64,000 nt of DNA from contig NC_064622.1 in the NCBI RefSeq assembly GCF_023898315.1, positions 352,141,234-352,205,233 on the forward strand. The letters are read 5' to 3'. The notes under the pieces are model-generated. The model had not been told where the DNA came from. It did not search any database and worked only from the letters and a program-made list of their open reading frames with translations. The translations under genes and the position numbers were made by a program. This document shows, piece after piece, positions 10,586-24,600 of this stretch (position 1 is its first letter; the number at the start of each line of letters is the position of its first letter). This stretch comes from Schistocerca nitens (Eukaryota; Arthropoda; Insecta; Orthoptera; Acrididae).

Positions 10586-12060
10586 CTGTTGTTCGTCAGG
10601 GACGCCTACTGTTGAATCTTTTGTGTTTTGTCTTTCTTTACCAAACTTTCATGACCACAGTGTAAAGGACTTTTGATAGCGTCACATATAATTCAACTTT
10701 AAAGATACATTTTCACGTTGTGACACGTACTGATTGTAAATAATCCAAATACTTGTTAATTTAACAATAGGTGTTATTGTTCTGTTCTGTGTTTCGTGAC
10801 TTCTGGGACCGTTCTTAAGTATTCAGTTGCATACTGAAACTTCATGTCGCCATAAATTTTCAGGCGAAATTTATTTATTTTTGGTCTGGGGATGTGTAAG
10901 GATCCTATATCGTCACGACTCAAAATATTTGTCATTATGTTTAACATTCCATCGTAAATTTGTCGACCTACTTTATCGTAGAGCATATATTTCACTAACT
11001 CTGATTTTTCGTAGGTGGTATTCCAAAGTAATTATTATGTGATGTTTATGGTTGGGCGGGAGCGCTTAGTATGGCAGGCTAATGGAGAAAGTCAGCTTCT
11101 GAAATTCGCGGTCGAGTTGAGTGGAGCTCAGACGATGCACCTGGCGGCACTGTTCGGATGAATATCCTAATTAACTTTTAATATAATTATCCACGTCGCA
11201 TTTGTTCGCTTTAGTGTTTCCGTATGAAACGTTCAATGTGGTGTGATGGTATTCAGATGTTGCTAAACTGCACGTATTATAAGTTTTAAGTAATAAACCG
11301 TACTGTTGGTATTCGGCTAACAGTACGTGCTCTGAGTCGAAGCTGCCAGTATCCGCTTTCTTAAGCTACAAGTCACTGAAATCTGAGTCGTTAAATTTAT
11401 AGAATAGTAAGGGGCAGCTTCCTTGTAATGGAACGCACCCGAACTGTCATGTTATAACCTGATAGTGAGTGAAGTGTTTTAATTTGTTCCAAAGGGAAGG
11501 CATCTACGCTGGACACATTAGCAGATTTGTTTTCCTTTATAGCCTTGTTCGTTCTGACATCTGGAAGGGGCTAGTGAGAGCATTGGACTCCTCCTGTCAC
11601 TCATGATCTATTTCAGGTACTTTGTGTTTGACTTTCCTCTTCATGAGCAGATGGTAAACTATCTAGTTCACAGCGTTGTAATGTGTAATAAGCTTGGTTG
11701 TATAATTACTGAGATGTCTGAGTAATTTTCATGGTTTTTCGCTGCATCTAGTTAGATCCATTTATTCTTTTTTATCCAAACATCCTTTTCAATGCTGTTA
11801 TGAAACGAGGAGTTCGTCACTTTACGCTGTTGCTTGTAAATGCAGGAATATTAGCTACACCATTTACACTAGGAGCTACATCTGGTTCCTCTTCAGGACC
11901 ATAGCTGATAGTCATCTCAGTAAATACGACAAGTAACACCCTTTCATTGCTAACTGAGCCAGTGTACACATATCACGACAGGGGCAATTGTCGTAGGTAT
12001 TGTAGTGGACTTGATCTTAAGGTAAACATAATGTTGAGGAAAATTCAAGAAGACGATATG
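10586..12060. other. Intergenic, no recognisable feature
   Basis: Moderately AT-rich DNA with only short open frames. It lies downstream of the arylsulfatase gene. I see no repeat family that I can name. Confidence 0.5.
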
Positions 12061-12069
12061 TGAGAGCCA

Positions 12070-12075
12070 TTTATT
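12070..12075 (-). promoter_or_regulatory. Poly(A) signal AATAAA of the arylsulfatase gene
   Basis: TTTATT on the plus strand is AATAAA on the minus strand, 63 bases beyond the stop codon at 12138. It is the first such signal after the stop, so a short 3' UTR ending near 12045-12055 is likely. Confidence 0.65.
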
Positions 12076-12137
12076 GCTCTTTACATAGCTACATCAAACT
12101 ATTGAGGCAAAGTAAGTGTTGAAAGAGAGAGCGGCCA

Positions 12138-12616
12138 CTACGTGACGACGTTGCACATGGGGTCTGCGTTGTCGGCGATGCAGTCGACCCAGGGCACCCA
12201 GGTGTTGTTCCAGCGCTTGGGGTCGGCCAGGTCGGTCTGCGTGACGTTGGCCCCCGGCTGCGGCATCAGAGGCTGCGACAGCGTCTCCAGCCGCTCCAGC
12301 AAAGTGTCCACCAGGCCCTCCGGCATTTCAGCAGGTGCACCGTCGCCTGCCTCGCACGGGTCCTGCCTGATGTTGAAGACGCACCAGCTGCTGCTGCTCG
12401 TGATGTTGCACAGTCCGTGGGCGGGCCGCTCCGGGCAGGACACGGTCGCCTCAGCCCGCAGCCGCAGCACGTCCTCCGCCTCCGGGGACGCCCCGACCAC
12501 GCTGGAGAGCGCCTGCCCCACTGGACTGGCCAGCACCTCCTCCGGGTCGTAGGTCGGCGTGAACAGCGGGTCCTCAGCGCCGCTCGCCCCGGCGTAGTAG
12601 TCGTTGTTCTGCACAC
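12138..12616 (-). CDS. Arylsulfatase coding exon 8 (residues 394-552, stop)
   Basis: The acceptor is GCGGCAG before GTGTGCAGAAC. Encodes the C-terminal domain with [11 protein letters not shown] (the usual L-F-N-I-x-x-D-P-C-E), six further Cys, and the closing helix [18 protein letters not shown], and ends NVVT-TAG. The part after about residue 410 is much less conserved in this family, so it is supported mainly by the open frame, high G+C content and the DPCE motif. Confidence 0.88.
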
Positions 12617-15600
12617 CTGCCGCACCAGCACGCCGCTTACGGTTTCGATTCAAACAACTTACAACATTAAATTCACAGTAAATGGCTCAACTTCATTCCT
12701 CTCACACCTGCTACTTTTTTTCTCGCCGCATGAGAAGGCGCAGTGTGCATTAAATAATTTAGATATGTGTAGCTACCCTTCTTTGATCACTTGTTAGGGT
12801 TTCCAGCTGGTTTGTACACATCTCACGGAAACAACTACACGATATGCGAACACCATATGAGTAACTACTTTCTATATTGTACACTTTCCTTCCTTAGCAC
12901 CGTCAACACTGGTTTCCATAGCACACTGCCAGTGGCAACAAAGTAAGAAATGTGCCCCTGCTCTTCAAGAATCGAGTATCCATTATTAAATCTTACTGTG
13001 CCCTGTCGATACTCAGGTTTCTTGGTTTATGTGCTTCTCTATCCTTCATGGCCAAAGTCTGGTCACAAAATTTTATCATCATATAACTACCTGGCGGAAT
13101 CCTTCCACCTAAGTATCTCATCAACTTATAACACGCATCAGACTTATACAGGATGTAATGGGCACAAGTGCAGATACTGGTGACTGAGGATGCTGTACTG
13201 AACAGCACTACATCAGGATGTACATCATTTGCACACTAACAATTATAGCTATTATAAGTCGTATTTTTAGTGGTGGATTTTACCTGCCAGAACATGTGGC
13301 AAGAGTAATCCATTAATGCTAATTTTCCCCTGGATATCAAGTCAGGTATTGAAGCGTGAACGTGTGGACACAAAATGATAAGTCTATAACGACAGCTGTA
13401 GTCCACTTAATGATGCAGTTACAACTCTGCAGAAAACATCAGGTAGTACATTATGTGAGGTGTTTGTGGGAGCCCTGTTAGATATAGAGAAAAAACAACC
13501 AATACACCAAAGTGTTTACACATTTAATGTTCAAATGTGTGTGAAATCTTATGGGACTTAACTGCTAAGGTCATCAGTCCCTGAGCTTACACACTACTTA
13601 ACCTAAATTGTCCTAAGGACAAACGCACACACCCATGCCCGATTGAGGACTTGAACCTCCGCCAGGATCAGCCGCACAGTCCAACACATTTAATGAACGA
13701 CATATAAAGGTATCTGCTGTTGTACTCGTTACACTCTCTATACATGACCCCTATGCTCATCGCAGCCACAAAGTCTGCCACATATCACTTAATTGTGCAC
13801 TGTTCGCTGTGCCATTCCACAGTTGCGACTGTTGTGGGATCTGGACTGACCCAGTAGCACAGCGTCTGATGTATTTGATAGGTTCCAGACAACGCCAGCA
13901 CGGGTCGGGTTGCTACTCACCTTTGACGAGCTTCCAGTCGCCGACGCGGACTGCGCCGTTCTCGGCCACCTCGTCGTAGTTGAGGAGTATCTCCGTGCGC
14001 TGGCTGGGCTCTCCAGAGACCAGCCGCGGCCACATGTTCACGCCGTCCAGGTCGTCCGGCAGGTCTGACGCATTACCTCCTGGATAAACATTGAGAAATA
14101 TTACGTTTAACGAATTACCACCTTCAATACCCAACAGATTGTTTGCTGTAATACATCATGTTCTGACATGAAGGACTTCGTTTCTAGTTGCAAAAATCAT
14201 AATAAACATTCTTTGTACAAGAGAGTAATGAATGTGCTCGAAAATATCCATTTTATTGCCCCAGGGCGATAAGCAGAAGGTGGCCACAGGGAAGGTGCAC
14301 GGAGTTAGTCTTTTCAAAATGAACGCGAAGTAGGTACTTGTGCTCTGCAGAACGACTTTGAAATACATATATTGTGATAGCTTTAGTTTATACTTACGTG
14401 CAGTGGAACAGTGTGCGTGAGAAGTAACTGTAATGTAAAATATTTATTAGCAATTAAATGCAATCGTCACAGTGCTATGTTTCAGAAGAAAATTAAGCCT
14501 ACTGCGAAACTGAACTGCTACACTCTTTGACGGAAAGTAATAATTTCAATAAGACCATTTTTAAAGTGATGTGGAGTATGACCCATAACCCGTAATTTAA
14601 TCGCAATGCACAGCTGTGTCAGCTAAATGGAGTGACGGCAAAGATGAAGCACACCAAGAACCAAGATGGGGAGGAGGAAACAAACCAAAACTTCATAAGC
14701 TGAGTGGATATGTGATGTTATTTCAGCGATTACAAAATGGAATCAAATACACAAATAACTTGGTATATCAGCCCACTTGTATGTGTGATGATGCACAACC
14801 GCCACCCCTCCCCCCGCCCCGCCATCCGTCCCTGGTCGGCCTGTATGCAGTTGGGAAACCTGTTGTGGAGCTGTTGTATCCACTCATGAGGCAAGATGTC
14901 CCACAACTCTAATATCTATTCCTGATAATCTGGACACTGGTTAGGAGTTGACGAGTGCACTGGTGCAATACAGGTTCTGTTGGCGCCAGATCTGGGGAAC
15001 TTGCTAGCTACGAGAGTACCTCAACATCACGCAACAGACAAGTTCTGTATGTGGACGAGCATTGTCCTGATGAAAAGTGACACTACGATACTGTCGCATA
15101 AGAGGTAACATGTAACGATGAAGGATGTCCATTACATACTGTTGCGCCTAGAGAATTCCCTCGGCGGCAACCAGCTGCGACTGAAGTCATACCCAAAGAC
15201 CGCCACACCATGACACCAGAAGTAAAACAGCTTGGCGCCTCCAAAACATTGGAAGAATTTGGCCTCTACGTATATCGCCGCCATACTCACCAACGACGGT
15301 CATCGAGGGTAGTGCAGAACCGCGATTCGTTACTGAACATAATGCAACACTATTCATTTGCCGTCCATGCTCCCTAGTCACTACACCACTCCATATACAG
15401 CCATCTGTATTGTGGTGTTAACAGCACGGCATGCATAGGATGGTTATTGGCTCTGAGCACTATGCGACTTCTGAGGTTATCAGTCGCCTAGAAAGAACTA
15501 ATTAAACCTAACTACCCCAAGGACAGCACACACATCCATGCCCGAGGCAGGATTCGAACCTGCGACCGTAGCGGTCACTCGGCTCCAGACTGTAGCGCCT

Positions 15601-18600
15601 AGAACCGCACGGCCACTCTGGCCGGCTAGGATGGTTGTTCCCTAGTATGGCTCAAATTAATGGTGCTGTAAGACACAAAATGTTGTACAGGGTCCATCAC
15701 TTATTACCGGATGGTAGTTACAGATGTTAAGTGGTTATGATGGCCTTGGTGCACAATACAGCTATCCCCCCCCCTCCCCCCGTCCGTTCACCCTTCCCCC
15801 TTGTAATGGTCAGACATATTCGACTGGTACTTGGTGACGAGTATTTTGCCCCTTACATTCCAATATAGTCCAACATTGGGCCACTGTTACACTCTGGTTA
15901 CTGCACAATTAGATCATTCAGTGAAATAGAGTCCCAAAATGAGGCCTGTCTCTAACTCTTGTCAGTGCTGATGAAACTCTCTCGATTACATGGCATCTCC
16001 ATGTGTTTCACAGTGATCATTCAACGTCTGACATTGTTCATGTCCCTCATATACCTTACCTGATGACAACACAATGCTAATGCACTCTGCTCAATGTTGT
16101 AACTGTCGCAGAGAATTGAAATTCTAATCAGTGATATCTGCTGATGGCGTGTGGATGTAGAAACGTACATTCACAATAGATCATGTCTTCTTGGTACTTC
16201 ACTCTTTTTTGTCAGGCAGTGCAGTTGTGTTACATGTATTTCAGGACATAGTGTTTGTGTGGAATGACTGGCATTAGATGTGAGTGCTACTGATGCGGGC
16301 ACTGCCTATGACTATTTCCCTGGCTACCAAATGAGCACCCTGCCCCCTCTTCCCACTGCCCCTCTCCCCTGGACGTACCTGCTGCGGCGTACAGCGTGGG
16401 CAGCCAGTCCGATATGTGCATCAGCTCGTGGTCCACCCTGGACGTGTTCTGCAACAGGGGGCTCCATACAGCAGCCACACCGTGTACTGCGCCTTCCCAC
16501 AGGCTGTTCTTTATCTGCAAACAAAACAGCGCAACACGTCACAGCACGTCACTTCACACATCATATATCATGTTACATATTGTGAAGGATTTACAGTGTT
16601 TAACGGATTTGCTTCAGTGTTTAGAGGCACAACACATTGGCGAGGGAACTGATATGTAAATTTTTTGACCCTGTAATGGCAAGTGTGGAGATGTGCAGAT
16701 ATAACTGGAAGCTGTACAGCTCCTGCAAAACCTTTATGCTACACATCTACAGCTATACACAAATCTACATTAGTACTGTGAAAGCCATCGCATGTTATGA
16801 GGTGAAATATATCAGGTACACCAGCACAACGGATGCCTTCTCCTTCAAACGTTCAAAATTTTGACGAAGATGCTGGATGTGGTGCACGGCTTTAACCCAG
16901 CATCGGCCGCTGCAATCTTTACAGAGTATTTGTGACACTGTTATATTGAAGTACAGGAAACAGATGCTTTCAGGTTTGTTAGTACACCATTGTCAGTGGT
17001 GTGACGGAGACAGCACATATGTCACTCACTTCAGGACTGTCAGACATTTCAGTAGCTAAGTACAAGTGGCCGATAGACCATCAGGTGTTCACGTCTGGTA
17101 AACATTTCTTCCTAGATGCTGAGAATGTCGTTGCAATGTGATGGATGTTTCGTTTGTATCTTAATCGCACAGCTCCACCTAGCTAACAAAATTTCAGAAC
17201 AACAGGAAACATTCTTAATGGAATTGAAAGCTGCCATTAAAGAAGAGTTGTGCTTGATACCAATTGGCCCGAGGTATGAGTAACTTCTGAGAAAGGTTTG
17301 AAACTTGTGTCAAGGGACTAACCTCCACTGGCACGACATAAGTGTCAAACTAAATCAAATAGAAGATGTTAGTCTTTGATTTTGTATAAATTGGTATTTT
17401 CTTAAATCGCAATTACCATTATCCATTGAAAACCATCTTTCGGCCATACATCACCACGCATAATCGTCTGAAGAAATTCTGAGGTGTTCCTTCATTCTGC
17501 TGTGGCTAATTTGTTAATTATCTTGGTAAACAATACAGGCGAAAGAATTAAACTTAAAAAATGGACAGTTAAAAAATATAAAAGATCTGTTTACATTACG
17601 TAGACTATTCACATATTTTTCCAGCTTATACACAACTTGCAGGAGCAACCGCTCTCCTGTGGAAGTGCCAAATCTGGGTTATTTTTACCACAGATACTCA
17701 CTACAGCTAGTGAGAAAGTACAGGGTAGTCAGAAAATCTCACCCTGAAAGCACTTCTCTATTGATTGGCTGTTATATGAACCACAGTTTTTCATAAGGGG
17801 TAGCTGAGCCAACTCGAAACCGACCGATATGGACATTCCAAGTGGAACCATCAGCAAGAAACGGAAGCAAAAAGTACGAGAAGAATGTTCTTGATCTCCT
17901 GCAGAACAGGCAAGAATAACACAGAAGTGTCAAGATATGCGAGGAATACCTTTTTTCATGGTCCTGTCGGTCGCAAACTTGAAACCACGGCGGAAATCCG
18001 ATGAAGGTTTGCTCTGATGTGCTGCACAGTGTTTCGATCGCGTCATGTCGTACTTGTCAGTTCTGAGTGCATAGTGAGCGCGTAAAAATACCTAGAACGA
18101 TAGTGTCACCCGCCAATGTGAAACGTATACTGTCACTCGACTGCTAAATACTGAGGGGTTTCGCCTGATTGCATGCAGCCCAGATAACGTGACTGTCATG
18201 CGTGACAGCAAAGTGTGGCAATGGTGCCGGAACTTTGAAACAGGGCGTACAAACCTCCATGACGCATGCGTTCAGGGAAAGAAGGGAGTTTCAACCAATG
18301 GTCTTGTCCAGATATGAATCAAATGATTGGAGAAAATCGTCTACGAAGTTCAGTTCTGAACAAGCGAAGAGGAATGTTGTCATCAGGAGTTGCCCTTCAT
18401 GACAATGCCTGGCAGCACACTTGATCTGGAACAAAGAAGCTCCTGCAGCATTTCCGATGCAAGGTGTTTGATCACCCACTGTAAATCCCGGTCTTGGCTT
18501 TCATCTTTTTTCTCACATGAACCGCTGGCTGTAGGGACGACTTTTTGGTGCAGAAACTACCTGTAGAGAACTGGTGGAAAGTACAGGCGGCTGCCTTCTG

Positions 18601-21600
18601 GGACGAGGGTACTGACCAGTTGCTGCAACGTCATGACAAATATCTAAGTCGGGAATTTGGAAATTTATGGTAAGGAGTAAGGGACCAATCTGCTGAGGTC
18701 ATCGGTCCCTAGGCTTACTCACTACTTAATCTAACTTAAATTAATCTACGCTAAGGCCAACACACACACACCCATGCCCGAGGGAGGGCTCGCACCTCCG
18801 TCGGAGGGAGCCGCGCTAACCGTGACAAGACGCCTAAGACCGCACGGCTACCCTGCGCGGCTTATCGAAGTCGGAGCGGCGACTATGTAGAGAAGTAGTG
18901 GAAAGTGTAGCTAAATGTTTCAAACAAAGCATTTTTATTTTTGTTGCGGTTTTTATTTCGCGACAAATCGGACCTTGAAAAAAAAAGTAGCCTTTGTATT
19001 TCCGGAAGAATCATCATCAGGAAGAAGAGAATAGCAGGAAGTTTATGCGCCAGTTGCAAGAGTTTTGTGCTCCTTGTCTGAACTATGAGAACAACAGAAA
19101 GTGTAAGATAGTAGTTTCAAACTGCAGTTAAACTCCGTAGCGTTATCTTGCGTTAAAACTTCACCAGTCAACAAGACTTGTCTTCATCCATTATTCCTCC
19201 ATTATTGTATTCGTACTAACAGGTTAAGTAAATGAAAATATCTCCCTCTGGTACATACTCCAATACCGAATCTCTCTGCCGACAGGTGTGGCCGAGCGGT
19301 TCTAGGCGCTTCAGTCTGGAACCGCGCGACCGCTACGGTCGCAGGTTCGAAACCTGCCTTGGGCATGGATGTGTGTGATGTCCTTAGGTTAGTTCGGTTT
19401 AAATAGTTCTAGGGGACTGATGACCTCAGATGTTAAGTCACATAGTGCTCGGAGCCATTTGAATCAGACTCTCTGTACAGAATCGTCTGCAGACAGTTTT
19501 AAAGATCAGTCGACGACATCCACAAAACGATTCGTTTACAACAGCAGCTGTATCATTAGTTTTAAGTTACTGTCGATGCTTTCACATTTTTGATCTGGTG
19601 TTTATTTGTCCTCAAAGGGTTCAAATGGCTCTGAGCACTATGGGACTTACCATCTCAGGTCATCAGTCCCCTAGAGTTAGAACTACTTAAACCTAACTAT
19701 CCTAAGGACATCACACACATCCATGCCCGAGGATTCGAAACTGCGATCGTAGCAGCAGCGCGGTTCCGGACTGGAGCGCCTAGAACCGATCGGCCACAGC
19801 AGCCGGCTTATTTGTCCTCACAACATTATTTACTAGTAGAAAATGTGGAACTGGCTAACGACTCCTGAAAATGAAGCAAATCATTATCGACTCCAGACTG
19901 TACGAGAGTGTAGGAGAACTCGACTCACGCCTCTGAACGGGAAGTTGGAGCCCCAGTTGACGTCGCTGCCCGCCCCGTTGTCTGCGACGAACACTATGAT
20001 GGAGTTGTTGAGCATGTCGCGCTCGTGGAGGGCTGTCACCACACGTCCCACTGACTCGTCCATCTTCGCCATCACCGCTGTCAACACAAGAACACTCCCA
20101 CTTATTATACCATAATTTACAGACCGTGGTGTATAACAATATCTGAGTCATATTAATACCATAAGCTATGAACAACACGCTGAAGTACTACTCTGGACAC
20201 TTATTGTTCCATCCCAGCATCACCTCACTGGTGATGTTCATAGGACGGAAAGCAGTAAGAGAGTGTAACCAGCGCTGCGAAACGGCTCACCTGCGAGTAT
20301 GCGGCGGTCGGGGTGCGAGACGTAGGAGAAGCTGTTGATGAGGTCCTGCGGGGCGTTGATGAGCTGCGAGTGGTCACCGGGATGGCAGGCGAGGTGCGCG
20401 AAGTAGAGGAACAGCGGCCGCTCCGTGTCGTGCTCCCGGATCAGCCGCTCCGCCTCCTCGGTGAACACGTCCGTCGCGTACTTGCCGTTGTACTGCCACG
20501 CCGTCGTCAGGTTCTCGCGCAGGTCGTACCCGTGGGCTCCCTTCCGGGGAAAACGTAATACTCAGTCGTTGCATGACTTTCCATAGCAAAAGCTCTAGCT
20601 CTCATCACACCCCGTACACTACTTAAAAAGGACAGTCTCTGGTCAAGAGGCCACACACTGAAAATTAACGATCTTATTTACTGTAATGCGAAATTCGACA
20701 TTCTAATGCTCATTTTTCATCATCTAAGGAAGCACTACATTAGAACGTGCCCGTCCGTCCCCATAGCTGAGTAATCAGCGTGACGGATTGTCCTCCTATG
20801 GATCCGGGTTCGATTCCCGGCTGGGTCGGGGATTTTCTCCGCTCAGGGACTGGGTGTTGGGTTGTCTTCATCATCATTTCATCCCCATCTGGCGCGCAGG
20901 TCGCCCAATGTGGCGTAAATATGTAACAAGACCTGCACCAAGGCGGCCGGACCTACCCCGTAAGGGGCCTCCCGGCCACTGACGCCAACGCTCATTTCCA
21001 CTGTTTTTTCATCAGTACGTCCCCATAAAAGATAATCCCATAAACGATAATCACCAAATCTTCTGAACACCTAGGTGAGTTACTACAAAATCCACGGAAC
21101 ATTTTCTATCTTCAGTTCATACAGTGGCATCGTAGTTGTTCATTCATTTAAGATAGGTAAGATGGGTCATTCAAAGACGACATGTGGAGTGTGGAACTTG
21201 CAGTCTGCAACTTTTTGGAGATATTCGACCCTTTTCAGGCAAACGTGACACATATATACCGGAAATGCATGATCAGATGCATTGACCGTCGTTTAGAGTA
21301 AAGAATGGCTCGTCAGGGCAGTCAGGAAGTCATCTTTTTTCTCTGAAGTGAATATCCTGTTACAAGGCTGGTGGTGAGTTACTTTAGACTGTCATATCTC
21401 CTACCTATCTAAAGTAGTATTACAAAGCTATGTGGAATGGTATCAACTCTTCAAATGAGCAGTGGAGAGGTCAGCTGAAAACATAGACTTCTTTCTGGGA
21501 AATTGCAGTGCATCAAAAAAATAAGAGCATACATAGTACGTCAGTGCGACTAACTCTAGAGCATTGTGCCATTATGTAACGACAACAGAGACTGGAAATA

Positions 21601-24600
21601 ATTCAACAACAGATGATAAGACTTTAATACGATTGATAGATAAGGGATATACAGACGGAATTTAATGCGGGTATTTGAAGGAAGGTGACGTAGCTTACCA
21701 AATGAGTAAATTTAGGGAACATGTGTTGAGCAACATTTGGCGCAGTTCATTGTCGTATAACCTGAATAAAGATCACGAGAGTAACATCAGAGATACTACA
21801 ATAATACTGTGATATATGAACAGTTTCTTTTCCCTCACAGGAACTTGTTATGTTGGTACGACTTTGTTTCCACTATGCTCAGTACAGTAGTTTCCGCGGT
21901 ACATAACGTTGCAGTGGGGTACAGGTTTTCTGGGAATGATCTTGATACAGATACATGCTGTATCAGATAAGGATGTGAACGACATGTTTTCTACACTGCT
22001 GGCAGGCTCCGCTGTATATGTTGTCTCATAATAGGGTTTGAAACACAGATATTTCTACACGGTGATTGATGTAATGCTCCATATGTTTGTGATATGCCGG
22101 TTGGTCCACTTAAACGTTTCCGCGCAAATACCTCTGGAACAGCTATAGACACTGAAAACAAACTTTCACGATCATGAGTGTAAGGCAAGGGGCTCACGAA
22201 AGTAAATAGTGTGAGACATTCTAAAACGTAAGCAGCTATTATTTTCAAAGTAAACTTACATTTTTTTAAAAAAGGGGTGCCCCATGTCATTTCTTACGCA
22301 ATCGATAATTTGAAAAATCATAAAAAGAATGGTCTTGATTGCAACGTAATACGTCAATTACATAACGAGAAATTGCAAAACGAAGATTATGTTTAAAATA
22401 AACGAAACGCGAGGCTATTGCACATCCCGAGATGCAAGCGTGAACCCCACGTTGGTCGTAATCATGAAGTTCTCAAAAAAATGGCTCTGAGAACTATGGG
22501 ACTCAACTGCTGTGGTCATAAGTCCCCTAGAACGTAGAACTACTTAAACCTAACTAACCTAAGGACATAACACACATCCATGCCCGAGGCAGGATTCGAA
22601 CCTGCGACCGTAGCAGTCGCACGGTTCCGGACTGCGCGCCTAAAACCGCGAGACCACCGCGGCCGGCTCATGACGTTCTACGATGCAACATTCTAGTACT
22701 GTAGTAGCGATAAATAAAGTATGAACCAACAAACCCTGTCTTTATTTTTCATCGTGGGTGATGGGACCAGCGTAAATAGCAATAAGTAGAGCGTTTGTTG
22801 CCTCGTAGTACGTCTATCACATCGCGATTACGAGCAATGTGGAGTTCACGTTTGCATATCGAAATGTGCAATAGCAGTGAGTTTTGTTCATTTCAAACAA
22901 CAATTTCGCTTTGGAATTTCTCAAGATGTAATTCACGTATTCCATTCTTTTTGTGATTTTTTTATGTTATTGATTCTGTAAGAAACAGTATGGAATGTCC
23001 ATTACATAAACATGTTTGCGTTGACAATAATATTAGCTGACGTTTTAGAATAAGTCGGTTTTCAATATCTATAGTTGTTCCAAAGATATTATTGCTGAAA
23101 CATTTAACTGGCCACCCAATAGGTTGACGCCAATATATACTTGTTTTATTTTAAAGGGTGACTACGTTTTCATAAGACATAGACTGGAAACACCAAATGT
23201 ACATGTAGTGTTGACAACCACTCTGAAAATTGTTAGGCAGGCAACAGCTGTGCGTTTATGTTCATCTCATATGCAGCCACTTGGGAAACTGTAACAAGGC
23301 ACAAATTAAAAATTTACAAGAGTGAAGGCATTCTTAATAAAGCTGCAAGTAAAATTTCCTGAGACTTTATGAGATGATTAAGCCATAGAGATCAATCTCT
23401 TGGTCACAGTCTCTTGATACTGATGACTTCTTTTGATCTTGCAGTCATCATCAAATTCAAGGAATATAGCAACGATGTAAACACGCATAGTCAGTACTAC
23501 ATGTCATTGTTGTAATCGTTGAATCATATAATGATTCCAAAACTGAATCTGGTTATAGAGTTTAATAATTAGTCACCAAGACATTGATTACTATAATTTA
23601 ATGCTTTTACAGTGGCCACCGACCCCCTCTGCAGGTCCGAGGGAATTTGTGAGATGAACTGAAACGCAGAAAAGAAGCCGACTGGTTACCTGGTCTGCAA
23701 ATATGTAGTCGTAGTAGCCGACGCCGGCGTTCCAGTAGCCGAGGTGGGAGTCGAACCCGCGGTAGGTGGGCGTGTAGACCTTGGAGTAGTGGCCCAGGTG
23801 CCACTTGCCGATGGCCCTGGTGACGTAGCCCAGGTCCTTGAGGTACTGCGGCAGGATCTTGCCCTCGGGCAGCGCGTGCACCTCGTCCCCCAGGATCACG
23901 TGGCCCTGCATGCCTGCAACAACACGGGGGATCCATTAGTCACAGCGCACGCACACGTAGAGGGCACATGTGTGGAGCAACTCATGTGCTGGGAACGGTC
24001 AGTGAAGTTAGAGGGACGTCACCGAGGTAGGAAAAAAGGTTGTAATGGGCAAATATCGTCGTCAGTTACTGGCGAGATCGATACAAGGATGTGGCTTACA
24101 ATTTTGCTTCCCACTGATGATGATGAAGTCCCATACTCATTGACAGAGCGTAGGGGACGATGCGGGAGACCCGTACCGCTGTACTAGACGAGATCCTAGC
24201 GGAGGTGGTTTGCCATTGCCTTCCTCTGACTATAATGGGGATGAATGATGATGATGAAGGTGACAACACCCAGACATATCGAGGCAGGTGAAACTCCCTG
24301 ACCCATTCGAGAATCGAACCGGGACCCCATGCTCGGGAAGCGAGAACGCTATCGCGAGACCACGAGCTGCGAAAGCAGAGGTATTAAAATTTGAGAACCA
24401 GCTCTCAGTGGTCAAGAATGGCAACTGATGTCACCAAGGGTCTAGTTCAAAGAACAATTCTGTGAGAAATGACAGGTGATCTAAGTCAAATGGCCGTAGA
24501 AGGGTATGGAGGCCGTTTCTGATCAACACTTCTGTAGCTGGATACAGTAGTGTAAAATATTTACACTAGAGATTTTGTCTTGAAAATTCGAGGATTGGAA

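Noticed and set aside
12142-12552. Plus-strand open frame of 136 codons opposite arylsulfatase exon 8
   Set aside because: Shadow of the G+C-rich last exon; low-complexity Ser-rich translation.
20313-20589. Open frames on both strands over arylsulfatase exon 4
   Set aside because: High G+C suppresses stops in all frames; only the frame that fits the splice sites and the sulfatase family is real.
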